Assembly: GCF_000004075.3 (NCBI RefSeq) | Contig: NC_026660.2 | Coordinates: 27,593,498 to 27,657,497, forward strand | DNA: 64,000 nucleotides | Reading direction: 5' to 3' | Origin: Cucumis sativus | Lineage: Eukaryota; Streptophyta; Magnoliopsida; Cucurbitales; Cucurbitaceae | In this document: positions 59,138 through 64,000 of the stretch, piece by piece | Position numbering within the stretch: position 1 is the first letter of the stretch | Layout of the letters: every line of letters begins with the position of its first letter | The notes under the pieces: model-generated | The model's input: only the letters and a program-made list of their open reading frames with translations | Databases searched by the model: none | Told to the model about the DNA's origin: nothing | Program-made: the position numbers and the translations under genes

Positions 59138-62100
59138 TCAACCCCACAATTTCATTCTCTTAGCACCACGAGTCTCCAATATGTGGTTAATACGCATGTT
59201 TTGTGACATATCATGTTTGTATTGGCAATTAACACCATTTCGACATCCTTTTGGACTGTTAAAGTAAATGCAATATTTCTGATTCTTGGCTTTTAAATGT
59301 TCTGCTTTCATCTCGTGCACCATATTAAGATTATATTCGTTCTGATTATTACCATTTAATCCAATTTTCTGTTCCTTACCATCCTTCTGATCTCCACCAT
59401 GTTGTCTTACCAAGTTCTTATAATAGTTAGCATCCTTCACTATCTGACCTTTTTTCACCATATTTACCTGTGCTATGTCCACTTGGCTAGAGACTGCACC
59501 AGTTCTAGAATAGTTACCAACATTCGACATAGTGGTTTTTACCTTCTGGGGTTCAGGTGCGAGAGAGTGGCCTGGGACTGAGTCTGCCTTTACATTAGAT
59601 GCTGCAATGTTAGTCACCTGAGGAAGTGTAGTTTCTGAAGATAGATCTCTATTCGACACACCCGATAAGTTTCCGTTTGAGAGCTTTGGTATAGTATTGG
59701 ATTCTGGAATAGACAAGGAAATCGAACTGGTCGCTGGATTTGACATGGATATTGGAGCAGCAGGTGCAGTGGGTGGACTATTAGAGACTAATTCAAATAG
59801 AGGAAGAGTGTTAGTCAAATTCTGAATCATTGTTGGATCACTGAAAATCTTAATAAGCAAGTTGGTGTCGATCAAGCTTCCCTGCTCCTTGCTTTTCATT
59901 AAAACAGCAAATGCAGCAGAGGCTGCAGCTACCACGTCCACACCAACATCAACTAGCTTTTCAGACGGCTTTTCCCCTGCTGCTACTGATGATGTTTCAA
60001 TGGAACTTTTTGGGATTGCAGGATCCAACTGAACATTGGAACTAGCCATCATCTGCTTAGAGTTCGTTGAGAAGTTTCCAACGGGACCTGAATCTAACTT
60101 CATAACCCCACATTCATCTTCTTCAATAGGAATGATTGGGACAAGAGGAGTGAGGCTATCATTGTAAGTTTCACTTTCAATCTCTGTAGAAACACTCGCA
60201 CTATACAGGAAAAGACAAGGAGATATGAGAAATTATTGGACAAGCCGAAGTTCAAAACATTTAAGCTTTCAAACTGGCCTCAAAATCATGAGTTAGTTTA
60301 AAATTATTACCCAGTAGGGATATCAGAAGCCCGGGGATAAATTGCCTCCAGCAATCTCATTTCCCTAAAATTTTGAGTTTTTATCTCCGTACTTTCATCT
60401 CCTGCTGTCACACGCCAGTGGCAACTCATAACAAACTGTTGAGAAAGAAATGGTATTGTAGTTCGACAGATGGGACAAAGATATAAAAGGACAAATGTTA
60501 ATGGAGAAAACACCAGAGAGAACATATAAAACTAATTGGTATTTGATGAGGAGAGGTGTCTAATAGTGCTAGCTAACCTTGGGAGGACAATTCCACTTAA
60601 TCAAAGGAATGCCAGAAATATCTACTAATTGGTTTCTCAAGTGAGTAATATTGAATCCAGGAGGACAATTAGGTTCTTTAGTATGGGCAGGCAACATCCA
60701 GGAGGTTTTTGCTTGGAGATGTTCACAAGATTTCAGCCCAACTTTTGATGGGCATTCCTCTGACGAGAATAACTTCACCTATTTAAAAGACGCAAGCATA
60801 TTTATTCACCATAAAATGATATCGCAGAACATAAATTTGCATTAAAGAACAGGCCACAGGGAGAGAACCACCGAAGATAAAGATTCTTTCAACCACATTG
60901 GAAGATTTGACAACAACGAAACCGATCAAGCTATTGAGTTTCAATTACAAACATCATCTGGTCAATAATATGCAATATCAAATTATCACTAAAATATACT
61001 TCAAATCAATCTGCCCTGTGTGCACCCATTAAGAAGTTGCCTTCAAATAAGGGGCATACTCATAACCGAGTACCCCGAGATTCTCAGTAAGACAAACAAG
61101 ACATGACCAAAGGCATTTACAGAAAAAATAAATAATAGAAGATATCATATATGCTCTTAAAATGGGAAAAACAGGCATTTAGCCAATGTGACATTTCAGG
61201 AGATACCTATACAGTTTCAGGGAGTTAAAAAAAAGAAAGAAATTAGGACAAACAAAAATTTTCTGGAAAGGCATTTATAAATGGCAAGAAGTAGGATCGA
61301 TCACCATCAATTTGCTAAAACATGCTACAGTTAAACATTATTCCATAGATTTTTACATCTAGCATGCTTTTAGTCTTGCAAGAAAAGGGATTTTTTTTAG
61401 AAATCTAGTATTCACTATTCGAAATTGAATAAATAATAATACCCAAGAATGTTGGTTGTTACTCTTAAATGGCTATCACTGGTATTGGTATTTTCACACA
61501 ACCACAATTAGTGTCGCCCTTGGAAGTTCTTGAAGATGTATATAATACTTCTTCATTTTTTAGTTTTCACCACCCAAAAAGAATCCTTATCCTCTACGGG
61601 AATAGAGCGTTCAAGAACTGCTATTATGGACCATAAAATTGGCGTGGTTGGGTTCCCCTTCTATATAATTTTTTTTGGTCAAGCAAATTAATTTTTTTCA
61701 TTTTTTTTTCTCTTTTAAAGTAAAAAAGCATAATGTATTTAGAGTAATATTTTCTGCCTTGCACATCGTCGTTTAGATCAGGACCTCATTCGATAGAAAC
61801 TCTGCTGTACATCATATATTTTACCTTCAATTTTCAGAGATTCATAAATTTCTTGTAGTGATATTGGTCTTTAGAATCAAAGAACATTTCTAAAATCGTT
61901 CGAATGGACTGCATTTAACTCAGTTCTGCATAGCTGCGATAATGTTTTCCATCTAGCCCGGTGGTTTGCTCGCACGGCAAGATTAATGTTTTTAATTACA
62001 GATTTTATTACTTAATCCCAAATTTGGCTAACTTTTTGTGTTCTCAAGATAAAAAATTCAAGTAGCAACAAAATGTCGTTAATCCCTCGGTCCCAAAGAA

Positions 62101-62372
62101 AAGCGATGTAAATCAATCAATACTATAAATTTCATAGAAAAGGAAAATCATCAACTATAAGCAGCTTTTGTTTTTCCATTGTGGTTTTCTGATTTTTCAC
62201 CAAACAAATTGAGATGACGAGGTCGAGACCATTAATAAGCTAACTAATCTAGTAAACTAGAAACCCTATGTATCCAACGAAAGTTGTGATTAGAAAATGT
62301 TAACGATTATACCTGACAAAGATTAAGATCGTGAGGCCACGAAACACACTTGGATTTCCTCGACCGCTTCAT
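59138..62372 (-). CDS. CCCH zinc-finger protein, C3H6/C3H30-like
   Basis: A probable nuclear RNA- or DNA-binding protein. Four exons join in phase to 482 residues: 62313-62372, 60578-60778, 60311-60435 and 59138-60200. Exon 1 encodes MKRSRKSKCVSWPHDLNLCQ and is separated by a 1.5-kb intron. Exons 2-3 hold the conserved PNCPPGFNITHLRNQL, IPLIKWNCPPKF and REMRLLEAIYPRASDIP. Exon 4 is long and Ser/Pro/Asn-rich, ending with one C-x8-C-x5-C-x3-H finger (YCIYFNSPKGCRNGVNCQYKH) about 20 residues from the C-terminus. The layout fits Arabidopsis zinc finger CCCH proteins 6 and 30 (C3H6, At1g19860, as I recall). Function in that family is poorly known. The promoter at about 62400-63150 has four site II motifs and may be shared with a divergent transcript. 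Exon 1 ends may be off by one base. Confidence 0.9.
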
Positions 62373-63265
62373 CTCTAAATCTCAGATCAAAAAGGAGTGA
62401 AGTTTGAGAGTAAAAGCATAAAGCAAGCGAAACAAACAACCAATGGAAGAAGATTTAATAAAATGTAAAAAGAAAAGGCCGATCCGATTTTAGAATAGAA
62501 AAACACAGAATGGGGAAAGAGGGAAAGAGGGAAAGAAAGAGGCGACGGAGGAGAAGTTGGAAGAAAACCCTAGAAAGGAGTGGGTAATGGCGGTTGAGTG
62601 AGGTGTGTAGGAGTGGGGTATTTTGGGAGTGAACGTGACGGCGGGAATGCAAAATGGATATTATAAGGACGGCGTTTTGTGAGAAAGAAGCTGAAACGGA
62701 GGGAAGAATATCATACGAAACAACGTTGATTGCTAAAGTGGCGGCGATTCGAAACCAAATTAAATGTAAATCAACACTTTTAATTATAGGTTAAATCAAG
62801 ATTCGTATCAATTATTTACGGCCAAATTTCATACATTTTAATTTTATATTTCACTACATTAATAATTCAGTTTGTATAAAACTAATTATAATATATAAGC
62901 AATATTCATATATTATTATCTTATTTTGAATCTAATACCTATATTTGGTAGAATATATCATCTTAAACACTGAAACCATGGAACTATTATTTTATCCAAA
63001 TGTTGGGCCGGATCCAACGCATCAATATTGGAAGACAAGCATGTTTTACGAGCCCAGGGTAGTAGGAGTTCAATGGGCTCACTAAATTGGACAAACTCAT
63101 TTTTTCCTCGAGCCCAATAACTCAAATTAAAAAATCGGCCCGTTGCAAATCCACCGCTCAGTGATATGCCGACGTTATGCAATAAGTGAAGTAAAAAACA
63201 AAGCCAATATCGTCGTCCGCCGGTGGCCGCCATTGTAGACTCAGAAGTCTCCACCTCATACATAG
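62373..63265. other. Upstream region of the CCCH gene
   Basis: Begins as a CT/GA-mixed leader, then AT-rich sequence (62760-62960), then a G+C-richer island (63000-63240) with clustered site II motifs. The arrangement suggests a promoter serving the CCCH gene, a divergent + strand gene, or both. Confidence 0.5.
63004..63116. promoter_or_regulatory. Four site II elements in a possible bidirectional promoter
   Basis: TGGGCC (63004), AGCCCA (63051), TGGGCT (63074) and AGCCCA (63111) lie 630-745 bp upstream of the CCCH ATG and 150-260 bp upstream of the candidate ATG at 63266. The distance fits a + strand gene better. Confidence 0.5.
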
Positions 63266-63321
63266 ATGGCCCAAAACACTCGGAATGCTATCGAACTCAA
63301 GATATCATCGCCTACTCAAAA
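63266..63321 (+). CDS. Candidate first coding exon of an unknown gene, continuing off the window
   Basis: ATG at 63266 opens MAQNTRNAIELKISSPTQ, followed by a donor-like AA/GTAAAA at 63322. Without splicing the frame stops after 19 codons. Support is indirect: a G+C-rich leader (63160-63240) and four site II motifs upstream, the same arrangement as at three recognised genes here. I do not recognise the peptide, and no later exon is visible before 64000. Confidence 0.25.
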
Positions 63322-64000
63322 GTAAAAAAAACTCACATGTAATGTAATGCTATAGGTTCTTCAGTATCTCCCTTTCAAAAAGAAAAGATTGTATTATACA
63401 CCTATGAAAATAAAAATATTATATATGTGTGTGAAATATTGTATGGAAAAACGTTTATATCACCTTCATTTGGGTACCTTTCATGGTGACATGAATATCC
63501 TTTTGAAAATATGGTGGAGATGTCAGATGAGTACAATTATTAAAAGAAGTTGAGCATTTATTGTAAAATATAACAAGGGTAGGGTTCCTTGTTTGTCAAT
63601 CCTAGCTCTGTAGCTAACAATAGATTTCTGGTTTCAAAATTTCAACAAGTAGGAAACAAAATAAAAGAATCAAAGTTCTTCAAATCCATTTTGAAAATTA
63701 ATGTAGATCAGGAGATAAGAGAAAATGGGAAATTAATTATGAAGTAAAGCTCCAATGAAAAGCCAGAATTAGAAATTGGAAGTAGGAGAATTGACAACTT
63801 CCCACCACTTAATATGTGGGTATAGAGTGGACACGCCATTCAAATATTAAACCCTAGTTGAGCACCATATATATTTTCTTTTTTGTTCTATCCTCATAAA
63901 TTTGTCTTAATAATTATCATCACATAAATGGTGAGAGAGAGTAGAACAATCTGTTCATAATCATATCAAATTGGATTTACATTAATCAACTATATCACTA
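63322..64000. other. AT-rich right edge
   Basis: No protein-like frame, RNA gene or repeat array was recognised. It may be the first intron of the candidate gene at 63266 or plain spacer. Confidence 0.5.

Noticed and set aside
62958-63263. 101-residue minus-strand frame at the right edge
   Set aside because: No domain or credible composition. Better explained as promoter or leader with site II motifs.
1-64000. tRNA genes, rRNA, CRISPR arrays, LTR retrotransposons, viral insertions
   Set aside because: Looked for B-box-like strings, long terminal repeats, reverse transcriptase motifs and regular spacer arrays. None found that holds up.

Overview
This window is plant nuclear DNA, about two-thirds A+T. 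The genes have GT-AG introns, large AT-rich spacers and many microsatellites. Every recognisable protein is a eudicot family member: a plant GH35 beta-galactosidase with a C-terminal lectin domain, an h-type thioredoxin, a plant purple acid phosphatase, a SHI/STYLISH factor and a PMT-type methyltransferase. There is no sign of bacterial, organellar or viral sequence. The protein details feel cucurbit-like, but I cannot prove the family from sequence alone.

Layout, left to right. (1) 1-4489 (+): most of a BGAL3-type beta-galactosidase, whose start lies left of the window. (2) 5458-6691 (-): h-type thioredoxin, with a 156-bp tandem duplication in its first intron. (3) 12433-14507 (+): secreted purple acid phosphatase of the PAP10/12/25 kind. 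(4) 16941-22393 (+): NERD1-like FG-GAP membrane protein. (5) 29303-30503 (-): SHI/STYLISH (SRS) transcription factor, isolated between spacers of about 7 kb and 12 kb. (6) 42888-46309 (+): PMT27-like Golgi methyltransferase. (7) 47036-48278 (-): secretory glutaredoxin of the GRXC3 type. (8) 48742-48990 (-): small oxidoreductase-like-domain protein. (9) 50318-52231 (+): intronless secreted LRR protein without a kinase. (10) 54874-55680 (+): GATA zinc-finger factor. (11) 57004-57688 (-): secreted glycine-rich protein with a broken reading frame. (12) 59138-62372 (-): CCCH zinc-finger protein like Arabidopsis C3H6. (13) a possible first exon of an unknown + strand gene near 63266.

There are no operons here, so the genes are linked by ancestry rather than by one pathway. 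From memory, the order matches two paralogous Arabidopsis blocks at once. TRXh1, NERD1, STY1, PMT27 and GATA6 lie on chromosome 3 (At3g51030-51080). BGAL3, PAP25, STY2 and GATA7 lie on chromosome 4 (At4g36240-36360). The window looks like the unfractionated ancestral block. Five products probably act in the secretory pathway or wall: BGAL, PAP, the PMT27 pectin-type methyltransferase, the LRR protein and the glycine-rich protein. NERD1 and the glutaredoxin are also secretory or endomembrane proteins. I found no clearly novel multi-gene system. The points most worth a second look are the merged synteny, the intron duplication that ends at a splice site, the broken glycine-rich gene, the paired TGGGCY promoter motifs and the candidate exon at the right edge.
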